Notes: generated from the sequence alone by a model not told the origin. Positions 1 to 10,533 are shown, numbered from the stretch's first letter. The stretch is 64,000 nucleotides of DNA from Streptomyces diastaticus subsp. diastaticus (GCF_011170125.1 NZ_BLLN01000005.1:2462501-2526500); one strand, 5' to 3'. A program made the numbers and translations.

Positions 1-128
1 ACGATCAGGGAGACGACGACGGACGGGGCCCACCAAGTGCGGGTGCGGTGGAGGGCGGCAGCTGGGAAGTCGTGGGGGTAGAAGCCGGTCAGATCCGCGT
101 GGTCCGGCGCGGCGGGTGCGGTGCCCAC
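1..128 (-). CDS. 5' end of a probable membrane protein, cut by the window edge
   Basis: Only the first 42 codons are in the window; the gene runs off the left end. A GTG start at 128 is preceded by AGGAG (134-138) with 5-nt spacing, a good ribosome binding site. The readable N-terminus is short and polar (VGTAPAAPDHADLTGFYPHD), then a basic stretch (LHRTRT) leads into WWAPSVVVSLIV, which looks like the start of a first transmembrane helix. I do not recognise the family. The frame is open throughout and has the C-rich third positions of the neighbouring genes. It could be an integral membrane protein of the RDD or permease type, but nothing visible proves that. Confidence 0.55.
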   Translation of the reverse strand, partial: MGTAPAAPDHADLTGFYPHDFPAAALHRTRTWWAPSVVVSLI

Positions 129-1275
129 CCCTGCTCCTGGCGCGGCGGAGAGATGGGGCGGTCGGGCGCGGCCGAGTCGACGAGGGAGGGATGAGTGGTG
201 ACGCGCTTGGTAGAGGGAGACGAGTGCGTCCCTCGGGGCGGGTGAGGCGGCGTCGGCGCAGCAGGGTTTCAGGGGGCGCCCTTCCGCTTCCTGTGATGGG
301 GGGGCGGTGCGGGACGTCAAGGACCGTCCCCGAGTGCCCCTCCTGGTGAGACGGACCCGGGCGGGGCGTTCGACAGCTTGGCGGACTGGCCGCGCGGGAC
401 AGGCCCGGCCGAGAGGTGGCACGGTGGGCGGGCCGGTGGCGGGTGAGGCCGTCCGTTGGTGCTGCGACCTGCGAAGTTGCTGAGCCGTGGTGCGGCGGTG
501 TTGAGCGGCCTGCTTGTGACCTGGCCGGCCTTCTTGCCGGCCATGGTGGGAGGGCGGCCGTCGCCACGGCTTCACCGGGCGAGGCGGCGGTGGCGGCGAT
601 CTCCGTCGCCGTCTTCCTCCTGGTGCGGTTCGGTGGGCCGATCGCCGTCCAGGGCCCTCGGACACGGGCGGTCGCTTCCAGCTCTACCCGCGGACTGCGG
701 GTGGTCCGGGAGGGATGGATCCCATCCGATTGCGGCACGCCTCGGTGCGCGGTGCCATGGCTGCGGTGGAGCTGCTGTTGACGATGGGCGCGGTGGCGTG
801 TGCGGCCTCGCTGGTGTCGGAGCGGGGCCGGCGGGTCGGGTGGGGGGCGCTGATGGTGCGGGAGCGGGTCCCGGTAGGCCGAGCCCTTGAGCGGGGCGCC
901 CCTACCGTGGCCCGCCGCCCGAACCCTGGCCCCGCCGAGCGGGTGAGGGACTGGACCTGTTGTCCACTCCCGATGCCCTGTGGCTCGCGCCGCGCCAGTA
1001 CCTGGCCGGTGCCGGGCGGGGTGGGCGCGGGGCGCAACGTGGCAGCGGAGGCGTACGAACGCCGGGAGCGGGAGCGCCGGAAGGCGGCGCCGGTCCGCGA
1101 GGGTAGTTCGGGGCGGTGGTCCCGGAGGCCGGGACGCGTGGGGCCGTACGAGGGAGGGGCGGGGCGGGGTGCGAGGGGTCGGCGTCGGAGAGGGCCGGTG
1201 GGGTGGAGCGTCCGGGTCCGGGGGCGGCGACCGGGGTGGTGCCGCCGGTGCCCCGGTGCAGCGGTGCTCGCCGGG
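129..1275. other. Gene-free stretch of 1.15 kb, possibly decayed
   Basis: No frame on either strand shows a recognisable protein with an RBS and consistent codon bias. Long open frames exist only because of the extreme G+C. Two short hydrophobic stretches occur in different + strand frames (EAAVAAISVAVFLLVRFGG near 580-640 and MAAVELLLTMGAVACAASLV near 757-815), which would fit a degenerated membrane protein gene, but this is weak. I see no RNA gene or repeat. Confidence 0.4.
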
Positions 1276-1953
1276 TCAGTCGGTGAAGCGGGTCGGGGGT
1301 GTCTCCAGGTCCTCGAGTTCGACGCCGGGGGCGCTCAGGACCACGTCGCCGGCGAGGTGGACGGTGTGCTGTTCCCCGGTTTCGACATCGCCGACGAGGT
1401 ACTCGTCCACGGTGAGGGGACCGTTGTCAGTCGCGTGTGTTTCGCTCGTCCGCAAGGCCCACTGCTGATCGAGTGTGCGGGGAGCGAGGGCCTGGCCGGT
1501 GAAGGAGACGAGGCGGACGCGGGTCGGGGGTGACGTGGTCGTGAGGTGCAGCAGGCGGGCGGTGGCGACGAGGAAGGCCGGGGAGTTCCCGGTGAAGGCG
1601 TGGGCGGCGACGGTGCCTTCGGTCGCCTCCTCGCCGACGGGGTCGGTACGGACCCAGGTGACGCCGTCGAGGGCGCCGCCCCGGACCTGCCAGCCGCCGG
1701 AGTGCAGTTCGAGGCGGAGCGGACGGCCGAGGTCGTCCAGGGTGAGGTCGACGGAACCGAGGTGCTCGGGGCCGTCCGCCGGATCGGGGACGGCGGGCCC
1801 GGTGCCGTGCGCGTGAGTGCCGGACGCCGGGGTGTGGGCGGTGAGTTGGGCGACGTAGCGCCAGCCGTGCGGGCCTGGCGCGCAGTGGAAGTGTTCTTCG
1901 GCGAGGGGGGTGTGGTCGTGCGGATCGTGCAGGGAGTAGCGGCCTTTGGGCAT
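1276..1953 (-). CDS. Conserved hypothetical protein (225 aa)
   Basis: I do not recognise the family. The protein is soluble-looking, with no signal peptide or transmembrane segment. It begins MPKGRYSLHDPHDHTPLAEE, is rich in His, Thr and aromatic residues in the first 60 residues, and reads like a beta-rich fold (alternating hydrophobic strands such as RLLHLTT, VRLVSFTG, HTVHLAGDVVL). Start is the ATG at 1953. It lies 141 nt downstream of ahcY on the same strand, but a strong hairpin between them makes it probably a separate transcription unit. No motif gives a function. Confidence 0.75.
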   Translation of the reverse strand: MPKGRYSLHDPHDHTPLAEEHFHCAPGPHGWRYVAQLTAHTPASGTHAHGTGPAVPDPADGPEHLGSVDLTLDDLGRPLRLELHSGGWQVRGGALDGVTWVRTDPVGEEATEGTVAAHAFTGNSPAFLVATARLLHLTTTSPPTRVRLVSFTGQALAPRTLDQQWALRTSETHATDNGPLTVDEYLVGDVETGEQHTVHLAGDVVLSAPGVELEDLETPPTRFTD

Positions 1954-1988
1954 GGGCTGCGGGTCCTCGTGGGTGGCCGGTATGGGGA

Positions 1989-2017
1989 CAGGCCCCCGCC
2001 GGGGTGGCGGGGGCCTG
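1989..2017 (-). terminator. Terminator hairpin after ahcY
   Basis: A perfect 12-bp stem, CAGGCCCCCGCC at 1989-2000 and GGCGGGGGCCTG at 2006-2017, encloses a 5-nt loop. It lies about 80 nt past the ahcY stop codon. There is no U tract, as usual in Streptomyces. Confidence 0.75.
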
Positions 2018-2094
2018 CGGTGTGGCTGCGGGACCGGTGGTTCCGGCGCCGGACGGCGGGGCCGGCACGGCGCGCGGACGCGGCCGGGCCGGGG

Positions 2095-3549
<1,455 letters not shown>

Positions 3550-3723
3550 GGTGGGCTGCTCCTCGTATCGGGTCGAGGGTGGGTACGGCTGACAGGGCGG
3601 ACGGGCGGACACACCGGTGCCCGGCCACCCGCGCTCGCAGTCCGTCGGAGGCCCTCTCTCCCTCGGCCGGCCCGGTGGGGGCCGCCCGACCGCCATCAGC
3701 AGCGACGTCTGTCTCGGGGACCG

Positions 3724-3729
3724 AATCTA
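3724..3729 (-). promoter_or_regulatory. Candidate ahcY -10 box with about 170-nt leader
   Basis: On the minus strand TAGATT is the only good TAnnnT box upstream of ahcY. No convincing -35 element lies 17-18 nt before it. Transcription from here would give a leader of roughly 165-170 nt before the start codon, long for Streptomyces. I looked for the conserved cores of an S-adenosylhomocysteine riboswitch in this leader and did not find a convincing match. Confidence 0.35.
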
Positions 3730-3785
3730 CACCGATCGGGCCCGCGGGCCCCAGTCCGCACCGGGGTCTGCGGCGATCGTGCAGG

Positions 3786-4757
3786 TCAGTGCGGTGAGGA
3801 ATCCGGGGCGGGAGTCATACCGGGGTTGGTGCCGCGCTTGGCGGCCGCCTCGTCGTAGAGGTCGGGTTCGAGGTAGATGGCGCGGGCGATGGGGACGGCC
3901 TCGCGGATGCGGGCCTCGGCGGCGTTGATGGCGGCGGCGACCTCGGCGGCGGTGTCGTCGTGCCGGACGGCCAGCTTGGCGGCGACGAGCAGTTCCTCCG
4001 GGCCGAGGTGGAGGGTCCGCATGTGGATGACGCGGGTCACGGTGTCGCCGTCGACCATGGCGGCCTCGATCTTGCGGACCTCGTCGACGCCGGCCGACTC
4101 ACCGAGCAGGAGGGACTTGGTCTCGGCGGCCAGGACGATCGCGATGACGATGAGGAGGACGCCGATGCACAGGGTGCCGACGCCGTCCCAGACCCCGTTG
4201 CCGGTGGCGAGGGCGAGTCCGACACCTCCGAGGGCGAGGACCAGGCCGACCAGGGCGCCGAGGTCCTCCAGCAGGACCACGGGCAGCTCGGGGGCCTTGG
4301 CCCGGCGGATGAACTGGCTCCAGCTCTGCTTGCCGCGCAGCGGGTTGGACTCCTTGATCGCGGTACGGAAGGAGAACGCCTCGGCGATGATCGCGAAGAC
4401 CAGGACGCCCACGGGCCAGTACCAGTGCTCGATCTCGTGCGGGTCCTTGATCTTCTCGTAGCCCTCGTAGATGGCGAACATGCCGCCGACGGAGAAGAGG
4501 ACGATGGAGACGAGGAAGGCGTAGATGTACCGTTCGCGCCCGTAGCCGAAGGGGTGCTGGGGGGTGGCCTGGCGCTGCGCGCGCTTGCCGCCGACGAGCA
4601 GCAGGCCCTGGTTGCCGGAGTCGGCCAGCGAGTGGACGCTCTCGGCCAGCATCGAGGACGACCCGCTGAAGAGGAAGGCCACGAATTTCGCCACCGCGAT
4701 GGCGAGGTTGGCGGAGAGTGCCGCGACGATCGCTTTGGTGCCGCCTGACGCGCTCAT
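3786..4757 (-). CDS. Cation diffusion facilitator (CDF) family metal efflux transporter
   Basis: This 323-aa membrane protein should export divalent metal ions (Zn, Fe, Mn or Co type) in exchange for protons. The N-terminal half carries the CDF signature region, with SMLAESVHSLADSGNQ supplying the His-Ser-x-x-Asp metal ligands in helix II, followed by PFGYGRERYIYAF at the next helix. About six hydrophobic segments end near residue 215, and a soluble C-terminal domain (ARIREAVPIARAIYLEPD) has the usual CDF cytoplasmic-domain position. Start is the ATG at 4757. It sits between manA and ahcY on the same strand, with a hairpin separating it from manA and 236 nt before ahcY. Metal specificity cannot be read from the sequence. 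Confidence 0.9.
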   Translation of the reverse strand: MSASGGTKAIVAALSANLAIAVAKFVAFLFSGSSSMLAESVHSLADSGNQGLLLVGGKRAQRQATPQHPFGYGRERYIYAFLVSIVLFSVGGMFAIYEGYEKIKDPHEIEHWYWPVGVLVFAIIAEAFSFRTAIKESNPLRGKQSWSQFIRRAKAPELPVVLLEDLGALVGLVLALGGVGLALATGNGVWDGVGTLCIGVLLIVIAIVLAAETKSLLLGESAGVDEVRKIEAAMVDGDTVTRVIHMRTLHLGPEELLVAAKLAVRHDDTAAEVAAAINAAEARIREAVPIARAIYLEPDLYDEAAAKRGTNPGMTPAPDSSPH

Positions 4758-4810
4758 GGTTTCTGGGTCCCAATCCCTTGGTCGTCCCGGGCCGCGGGGA
4801 CGGTCCGGGT

Positions 4811-4839
4811 GCCGCGGCCCGGACGGGCCGGGCCGCGGC
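4811..4839 (-). terminator. Hairpin between manA and the CDF gene
   Basis: An 11-bp perfect stem (GCCGCGGCCCG at 4811-4821, CGGGCCGCGGC at 4829-4839) with a 7-nt loop lies about 40 nt after the manA stop codon and before the CDF start, consistent with termination of the mannose transcript. Confidence 0.55.
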
Positions 4840-4878
4840 GGGACATTGTTGCAGCAGCCGGGAGAAGGGGGTGCGGGG

Positions 4879-6042
4879 TCAGGTGAGGGCGGTGGCGCGG
4901 AAGACCGTGCCGGGGCCGCGGAGTTCCACCGGCTCGCCCGCCGGGACGAAGACGGACTGGCCCGGGCCGAGGGCGAGCTCCCCGACGGTGGGGGTGCCCT
5001 CGGTGCCCAGCAGGATCTGCGGGGTGGTCAGGGTCAGGTCGCGGCCCGGCGTGCCGGGGGCGAGGACGAACCGGGAGAGCCGGAAGTCCTGGACGGGAGT
5101 GTCGTAGACCTCCTCGCCGTCCGGGGACGCCTCGGGGCGCAGGACGGCGGGGACGGCCGGGTCGAACCGGACGATCCGCAGCAGTTCGGGGACGTCGATG
5201 TGCTTGGGGGTGAGGCCGCAGCGCAGCACGTTGTCGGAGGCGGCCATGATCTCCACGCCGAGGCCGCGCAGGTAGGCGTGCGGGACGCCGGCGCCGAGGT
5301 GGAGGGCTTCGCCGGGTTGCAGGCTGACCTGGTTGAGGAGCATGGCGGCGAGGACGCCGGGGTCGCCGGGGTGGTGGCGGGCGAGGTCGGCGTAGGTGGC
5401 GTGCGGGCCGCCGAGGCGTTCGCAGGCGGCGGCCGCCTCGGCGACGGTGGCGGCCATCTCCTCCCGGTCTGCGGTGAGGACGGCGGTGAGGACCTCGCGC
5501 AGGGCGGCCTGCTCGGGGTGGGCGCGCAGCAGGTCGACGTACGGCTTCAGGGAGTCCAGGTCGAGGGCGGCGAGGGTGTCGGCGGCCTCGGCCGGGGCGC
5601 GGAAGCCGCAGAGCCCGTCGAAGGGGGTGAGGGCGCAGACGAGTTCGGGCTTGTGGTGCGGGTCCTTGTAGTTGCGCTCGGGAGCGGTGCGCGGGACGCC
5701 GCGGCGCTCCTCGTCGGCGTAGCCGGACGCGGCCTGGTCGCTGTCGGGGTGGACCTGGACGGAGAGGGGCGAGTCCGCCGCGAGGAGTTTGAGGAGGAAG
5801 GGGAGCTGGGGGCCGTAGCGGGCGGTGACGGCGGGACCGAGTTCACGCTCCGGGTCGGCCGCGATGAGGTCGGCGAGGGAGCGCGGGCCCTCGCCCCGGT
5901 CGACGAGGGAGGGGGCCCCGGGATGGGCGCCCATCCAGAGTTCGGCCTGCGGTTCGCCGGTGGGCTCGGTGCCGGTGAGGTGCGGGATGGCGGTGACGGA
6001 GCCCCAGGCGTAGGGGCGGACGGTGTTCTGGAGGCGATCCAT
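4879..6042 (-). CDS. manA: Mannose-6-phosphate isomerase, class I
   Basis: A zinc enzyme that interconverts fructose-6-phosphate and mannose-6-phosphate, the entry to GDP-mannose. The 387-aa protein has the type I phosphomannose isomerase layout: N-terminal NTVRPYAWGS, GEPQAELWMGAHP, the zinc-binding Gln/His pair in SVQVHPD, the family motif YKDPHHKPE with the zinc-binding Glu, and the late His in LHLGAGVPHAY. Start is the ATG at 6042. It is the last gene of the same-strand mannose set manB, Trm112, SIS, manA, with 115 nt between it and the SIS gene. With manB and the guanylyltransferase at 25.9-27.0 kb it completes the route to GDP-mannose for glycolipid, glycoprotein or wall polymer mannosylation. 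Confidence 0.97.
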   Translation of the reverse strand: MDRLQNTVRPYAWGSVTAIPHLTGTEPTGEPQAELWMGAHPGAPSLVDRGEGPRSLADLIAADPERELGPAVTARYGPQLPFLLKLLAADSPLSVQVHPDSDQAASGYADEERRGVPRTAPERNYKDPHHKPELVCALTPFDGLCGFRAPAEAADTLAALDLDSLKPYVDLLRAHPEQAALREVLTAVLTADREEMAATVAEAAAACERLGGPHATYADLARHHPGDPGVLAAMLLNQVSLQPGEALHLGAGVPHAYLRGLGVEIMAASDNVLRCGLTPKHIDVPELLRIVRFDPAVPAVLRPEASPDGEEVYDTPVQDFRLSRFVLAPGTPGRDLTLTTPQILLGTEGTPTVGELALGPGQSVFVPAGEPVELRGPGTVFRATALT

Positions 6043-6157
6043 GGTGTGGCTCCACAGGCGTCGGACGAGGGGGCCGGCCCGCTGCCGGGGTGGGTCTCGG
6101 GCGCGGCCCGCGGTGGGTGCGTCGGGGCGGCCGGGCAGCGGCGGACCCGGTGCCCGG

Positions 6158-7315
6158 TCATGATCGGGGGGTGGTGGCGAGCGCGAGGTAAACGGCGGCG
6201 AAATCCGTGGTGGCGATCAGCTCCGCGGTGGCGGCGAGATCGCCGCCCTCACCCGGTTCGAGTTCGCTGAGCGGGGCCGAGTGGGCGAGGGCGAGTTCAC
6301 GGGCGGCGGGGGCGGCGGTCAGGCCGCCCGGCGGCCGGTCGCGGAGCAGGACCACGCGGGCGCGCGGCGGGCCGGGCTCCTCGACGCGGTCCCGGAAGAA
6401 GTCGTCGGCGTCGGTGGCGTCGGCGCTGCCCGTGACGAGGAGCGCGCCGTGGGCGGCAAGTGCCTCCGGGAGGGCCGCCGTGAGGGCGGGGCGACCGGCG
6501 AGTTCGGCGAGGACGGCGGTGAAACGGCGACCGATCGGTCCGGCGCCCGGTCCCTCGGTCCAGACGAGGGGCAGGGACTCGGCCAGTTCTGCGGCGAGTG
6601 TCTTGGCGGGGTTGGAGTAGGCGGCGACGGCGGGGCCGCAGCGTTCCGCGGTGGTGTCGAGACGGTCGGCGAGCTCGTGGACGGCGTCGGCGTCCGCGTC
6701 GACCAGGCCGGTGCGGTCGAGGAGGAGCAGCAGCGGGGTGAGCAGGGCCCAGAAGGCGCCGGGGGCGGCGGTCGTGCCGTTGGCGTACGCCTCGACGGGC
6801 TCCTCCTCCAGTACCTCGCCCGGAGCGGTGGCCATGGGGACGGCCAGACCGTGGGCGCCCTGGACCGCCTCGGCGACCGGGGTGCGGTCAGGGGCGACGG
6901 CCACGACGGTGCAGCCGCGTCGGTACGCCTGTTCGGCGAGGAGGGCGAGGCCGGGTTCGCCGCCGTCGTGGGTGGCGATCAGGAGCAGGTCGACCGGGCC
7001 GGCCCAGCCCGGCAGGGCCCAGCGCAGGGCGCCCGCGGCGGCGGCGACGCCCGTCGGGGCGAGCGGGACCACGGGGCAGGCACCGCCGGCGAGGGTGCCG
7101 AGAAGGTCGGCGGCGGCGGTGGCGGCCGTACCGGGACCGGCGGTCAGCACGGTGCGGGGCCTGCCGTCGGGGCGTAGCCCGGTGATGCCCGCCTCGGCGG
7201 CGAGGCGGGCCGCCGTACGGACCCGGGCGCCCGCGCCGGCCGCGTCGCGCAGGAGGCCGCGCGGGTCGGCGCGGGTGAGTGCCTCGGCGTCGTCGAGCAG
7301 GGTCTCGTCGAACAT
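6158..7315 (-). CDS. SIS-domain protein, TobH / phosphosugar isomerase-like
   Basis: The 385-aa protein belongs to the actinobacterial family that always sits between manA and manB (Rv3256c/TobH position). It resembles two-domain phosphoglucose/phosphomannose isomerases: MFDETLLDDAEALTRADPRG, then a Gly/Ala-rich first sugar-isomerase half (TVLTAGPGTAATAAADLL), a segment with LLLIATHDGGEPGLALLAEQAYRRG, and a second half ending GDLAATAELIATTDFAAVYLAL. I see no definite catalytic residues, so isomerase activity is an inference from fold and neighbours. The start chosen is the ATG at 7315, with GGAGG upstream; the open frame extends further but is not protein-like. It is probably co-transcribed with manA. 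Confidence 0.8.
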   Translation of the reverse strand: MFDETLLDDAEALTRADPRGLLRDAAGAGARVRTAARLAAEAGITGLRPDGRPRTVLTAGPGTAATAAADLLGTLAGGACPVVPLAPTGVAAAAGALRWALPGWAGPVDLLLIATHDGGEPGLALLAEQAYRRGCTVVAVAPDRTPVAEAVQGAHGLAVPMATAPGEVLEEEPVEAYANGTTAAPGAFWALLTPLLLLLDRTGLVDADADAVHELADRLDTTAERCGPAVAAYSNPAKTLAAELAESLPLVWTEGPGAGPIGRRFTAVLAELAGRPALTAALPEALAAHGALLVTGSADATDADDFFRDRVEEPGPPRARVVLLRDRPPGGLTAAPAARELALAHSAPLSELEPGEGGDLAATAELIATTDFAAVYLALATTPRS

Positions 7316-7491
7316 GGGAGGGGCCTCCGGTTCGCTGGCCGGGCGCGCCTCGGGGCGGCGGGCCCGTGCGGGTGCTCCTGCGTCTGCCCCGGGGTGGCGC
7401 GGCCTACCTCGTCGGGGCCCGGCCGCGCCGCGTGCGGGGGTGCTGTGCGGTGTCGTGTCCCGCGTACGCGGGTACGGCTCGTCCGCCCTGG

Positions 7492-7674
7492 TCAGGCCGG
7501 GCGGCGGGCCTCGTCGACGAGGAGCACCGGAATGCCGTCGCGGACCGGGTACGCCAGTGCGCAGCCCTCGCCGGTGCAGAGCAGTTCCAGGGTGGAGCCG
7601 GTCTTCGACTCCTCGAGGGGGGCGTGGCACGCCGGGCAGGCGAGGATTTCCAGGAGGCCGGCTTCGAGTGCCAT
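7492..7674 (-). CDS. Trm112 family zinc-ribbon protein
   Basis: A 60-aa protein of the Trm112/UPF0434 family. Bacterial members are small zinc-ribbon-like proteins, and eukaryotic Trm112 is an activating partner of methyltransferases; the role here is unknown. Two pairs of cysteines, CPAC at residues 13-16 and CTGEGC at 33-38, would bind zinc, and the C-terminus [16 protein letters not shown] is the family signature. It lies in the manB-manA gene set on the same strand, 176 nt before the SIS gene, as in other actinobacteria. Confidence 0.9.
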   Translation of the reverse strand: MALEAGLLEILACPACHAPLEESKTGSTLELLCTGEGCALAYPVRDGIPVLLVDEARRPA

Positions 7675-9037
7675 GGGGGGTCCCTTCGGGGTGCGGTTGG
7701 GCTCGCGGCCCGCTTGATCAGAGCCTACCGGTGGGGAGGTGGGGTGTGGCTTCAGGTGTGGCCGGGGTGTGGCTTCGCGGCTTGCCCCGCCGAGCGCCGG
7801 CCGGGCTGCCGGCCGGCCGGGCTGCCACGGGGAGCCTCGGTCCGTTCGGCCGTGGCGGTCGCGGGGTGCCCGGCGCCCGCGGGGCCGGGGCCGCGTGACC
7901 GGTCGTCGCCGGGCCGACGGGCGCAGACGGCCTCGTGAGCCGGCCGGGGTGGTGCGGCCCTGTGAGGAGGCGCCGTCCGGCTGAGCGGCGACCGCCGGCT
8001 GGGAGACCGCTCCCGGGCCGGCGGATCCGGCGGGCCGGGTGTCCGCCCGGGCGGTGGGACGGGACGGGGCCGGTGCCGGTGGTGTCGGGTCGGGTGGCTG
8101 TCGAGTCAGCGGCCGTTCCAGGGAGCGGGGAACGGGCGTGGGCGGAGTCGTGTCGGTGGGTGGGCTCCGTCACCGGGCGGAGCATTGCGCGAGGGTGGCC
8201 GCGGCGTTGCGGCGGGCGGCGGCGGAGGTGGTGGGTGGTTCCGGAGGTGCACCGCGGGTCGTCGCGCAAGGACACGCGGGTGGTTCAGGGCCGTGGACGG
8301 GGTCGGGGCCGCGCCGGTGGTGGTGGGGCATTCGTACGGAGGTCGGTGTTCACGGGGTGCGAGCGACGGGGCACCTCGTGTACCCGGTGGCGTGGGTGCC
8401 GGACGTCGGGGAGAGCGTGGCGGGGCTGGGCGGGGCTCGGCGGCGTCGCGGGAGGCGGTGGTCCTGTGCGGGGAGGAGGGGGCGACCGGGTTGTGGCCCG
8501 TGGCCACCGGGGTGCCGTACGGGGACTGTCCCGCACCGCTCGCCGACCGCGCCGTGGGCTGTCGCGCGAGCAGGGGCCAGGGGGGCGGGAGCGGCGTGCC
8601 GGAGCGGCAGGAGTGGAGGACGACCCCCTCGACGTACGGGGTGTGTGTGCCCGGGACCGTGCGATCGCCCCAGGGTGCGGCGTACGGCCGCGCGGTGCGG
8701 CGAGGTGCGGGAGTGGCGGACCGGCCACTCCCCGTCCGGCGGGCGGCCGGGGCTCGCCGGACTCGTACGGGAGGTGCTCGCCGGGCTCGGGGGGACGGCG
8801 TGGAGGCGGACCCGCGCCCCCGCTACGGGCGGACTCGTGCGCCGGTGCCCCGCAGGGGGAGGGCGGGCGCCGGCGGGGCCTGGGTGGCGGGCGCGGCGCG
8901 GGCCGCCGTCTCCCGCCCGAGGACCCTCGCCCAGGCCGCTCTCCGCCGATCCCCACGCCCCCGGCACCCGGCGGCCGACCGCCGCTCACCCGGTCGTCGG
9001 CCCGTCCAGCGACCGGCGCTCGGGGCGCCGCCCGCCG
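7675..9037. other. 1.36-kb interval between Trm112 and manB, containing a pseudogene
   Basis: The manB gene and the Trm112 gene are normally close neighbours, but here 1.36 kb separates them. The central 600 nt hold the remains of an alpha/beta hydrolase on the + strand (separate entry). The flanks (7675-8189 and 8791-9037) have long open frames on both strands but no recognisable protein, and I see no terminator of note or RNA gene. Confidence 0.5.
8190..8790 (+). pseudogene. Frameshifted alpha/beta hydrolase
   Basis: Pieces of one alpha/beta-hydrolase follow each other in the right order but in different frames. RVAAALRRA is in frame 2, WVVPEVHRGSSRKDTRVVQ (8232-8288) in frame 3, VDGVGAAPVVVGHSYGG (8293-8343) in frame 1, then GHLVYPVAWVPDVGESVAGL in frame 2, RDRAIAP (from 8652) in frame 3, and EVREWRTGHSP leading to LAGLVREVLAGLG (8702-8790) in frame 2. 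These are the cap, nucleophile elbow, post-elbow strand, acid loop and His loop of a short-chain esterase-like hydrolase. The presumed catalytic Ser (8332-8334), Asp (8655-8657) and His (8726-8728) sit in three different frames, so no intact product is possible. The N-terminal part is less clear. Assembly errors could mimic this, but at least four shifts in 0.5 kb make decay more likely. Confidence 0.75.
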
Positions 9038-10420
9038 TCACCCCCGGACCAGGTGCAGGACGTCCTTCGTGAGGCGCTCCAAGGTGGTGCGGTCGCGGGC
9101 CTCGGCGTTGAGGCGGAGGAGGGGTTCGGTGTTGGAGGGGCGGAGGTTGAACCACCAGTCGGGGGTGGTGACGGTGAGGCCGTCGAGGGTGTCGGCGGTG
9201 GCGCCGGGGTGGTCGGCGTAGGCGGCGCGGACCTGGGCGATGGTGGCCTGCTGGTCGGTGACGGTCGAGTTGATCTCGCCGGAGCCCGGGTAGCGGTCGT
9301 ACTCCGCGACGAGGGCGGAGAAGGGTTCGGGCTGGCCACCGAGGGCGGCCAGGACGTGGAGGGCGGCGAGCATGCCGGTGTCGGCGTTCCAGAAGTCGCG
9401 GAAGTAGTAGTGGGCGGAGTGCTCGCCGCCGAAGAGGGCGCCGGTGGCGGCCATCTCTCCCTTGATGAAGGAGTGGCCGACGCGGGTGCGGACGGGGGTG
9501 CCGCCGTGTTCGCGGACGACCTCGGGGACCGACCACGAGGTGATGAGGTTGTGGATGACGGTGCCGTGACCGCCGTTGCGGGCCAGTTCGCGGGCGGCGA
9601 CCAGAGCGGTGACGGCGGACGGGGAGACGGGCTCGCCGCGTTCGTCCACCACGAAGCAGCGGTCGGCGTCGCCGTCGAAGGCGAGGCCGAGGTCGGCGCC
9701 CTCCGCGCGGACGCGGGCCTGGAGGTCGACGAGGTTCTTCGGGTCGAGGGGGTTGGCCTCGTGGTTCGGGAAGGTGCCGTCCAGCTCGAAGTAGAGCGGG
9801 ACGACCTCCAGGGGCAGGCCGCCGAGGACGGTGGGGACGGTGTGGCCGCCCATGCCGTTGCCCGCGTCGACCACGACCTTGAGCGGGCGGACGGCGCTCA
9901 CGTCGACCAGCGAGCGCAGGTACGCGGCGTAGTCGGCGAGGGTGTCGCGGCGGTCGAGGGTGCCGGGGGCGGCGACGGGCGCGGGGGCCGAGGCGGGGTC
10001 GTCCAGCCAGCCTTCGGCGAGGGCGCGGATCTCGGCGAGGCCGGTGTCCTGCCCGACGGGGGCGGCTCCGGCGCGGCACAGCTTGATGCCGTTGTACCGC
10101 GCCGGGTTGTGCGAGGCGGTGAACATCGCGCCGGGCAGGTCGAGGGCGCCGGAGGCGTAGTAGAGCTGGTCGGTGGAGCAGAGGCCGATCTCGACCACGT
10201 CGAGGCCCTGCTCGGCGGCGCCCCGGGCGAAGGCGTGCGCGAGGCCGGGCGAGGAGGGCCGCATGTCGTGGCCGACGACGATCGCCTTGTTGCCCGCGGG
10301 CACAGCGGTGACCTGGGCGAAGGCGGCGCCGAAGAGGGCGGAGAGGTGCTCGTCCCACTGGTCGGGCACGACTCCGCGTACGTCGTACGCCTTGACGATC
10401 TGTGAGAGGTCCGCGGTCAC
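9038..10420 (-). CDS. manB: Phosphomannomutase / phosphoglucomutase
   Basis: This enzyme converts mannose-6-phosphate to mannose-1-phosphate (and usually also glucose-6-P to glucose-1-P). All four domains of the alpha-D-phosphohexomutase family are visible in its 460 residues. The active-site phosphoserine loop is TASHNP (about residue 100), the Mg-binding loop is DGDADR (about 245), the sugar-specificity loop is GGEHSAHYY (about 325), and the phosphate-binding loop is RPSNTEP (near 430). Start is GTG at 10420. It is the first gene of the mannose set but is separated from Trm112 by the pseudogene interval, so it may be transcribed alone. Products feed GDP-mannose and also UDP-glucose synthesis. 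Confidence 0.96.
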   Translation of the reverse strand: MTADLSQIVKAYDVRGVVPDQWDEHLSALFGAAFAQVTAVPAGNKAIVVGHDMRPSSPGLAHAFARGAAEQGLDVVEIGLCSTDQLYYASGALDLPGAMFTASHNPARYNGIKLCRAGAAPVGQDTGLAEIRALAEGWLDDPASAPAPVAAPGTLDRRDTLADYAAYLRSLVDVSAVRPLKVVVDAGNGMGGHTVPTVLGGLPLEVVPLYFELDGTFPNHEANPLDPKNLVDLQARVRAEGADLGLAFDGDADRCFVVDERGEPVSPSAVTALVAARELARNGGHGTVIHNLITSWSVPEVVREHGGTPVRTRVGHSFIKGEMAATGALFGGEHSAHYYFRDFWNADTGMLAALHVLAALGGQPEPFSALVAEYDRYPGSGEINSTVTDQQATIAQVRAAYADHPGATADTLDGLTVTTPDWWFNLRPSNTEPLLRLNAEARDRTTLERLTKDVLHLVRG

Positions 10421-10533
10421 GGCTGGCCCTTCTTGCCGGTGGGGCTGCTTTCGGACCGCCCAAGCTACCCGGCGGGGGCGGCGGGGCCGCCGGGCGGGCG
10501 GACCTGGCCGGGTGGGCGGGGCCGGCCGGCCCC

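Noticed and set aside
416..815. Two hydrophobic peptides in different frames as a degenerate membrane gene
   Set aside because: There is no second supporting motif, order or family; hydrophobic runs arise by chance in GC-rich frames.
3550..3730. S-adenosylhomocysteine riboswitch in the ahcY leader
   Set aside because: The long leader and the gene make it attractive, but the conserved GAGGAGCG/CAGGCTCG-type cores were not found by eye. A covariance-model search would decide.
8039..10405. 788-aa plus-strand open frame opposite manB
   Set aside because: Its second part is antisense to manB and its first part only captures two fragments of the hydrolase wreck; no intact protein.
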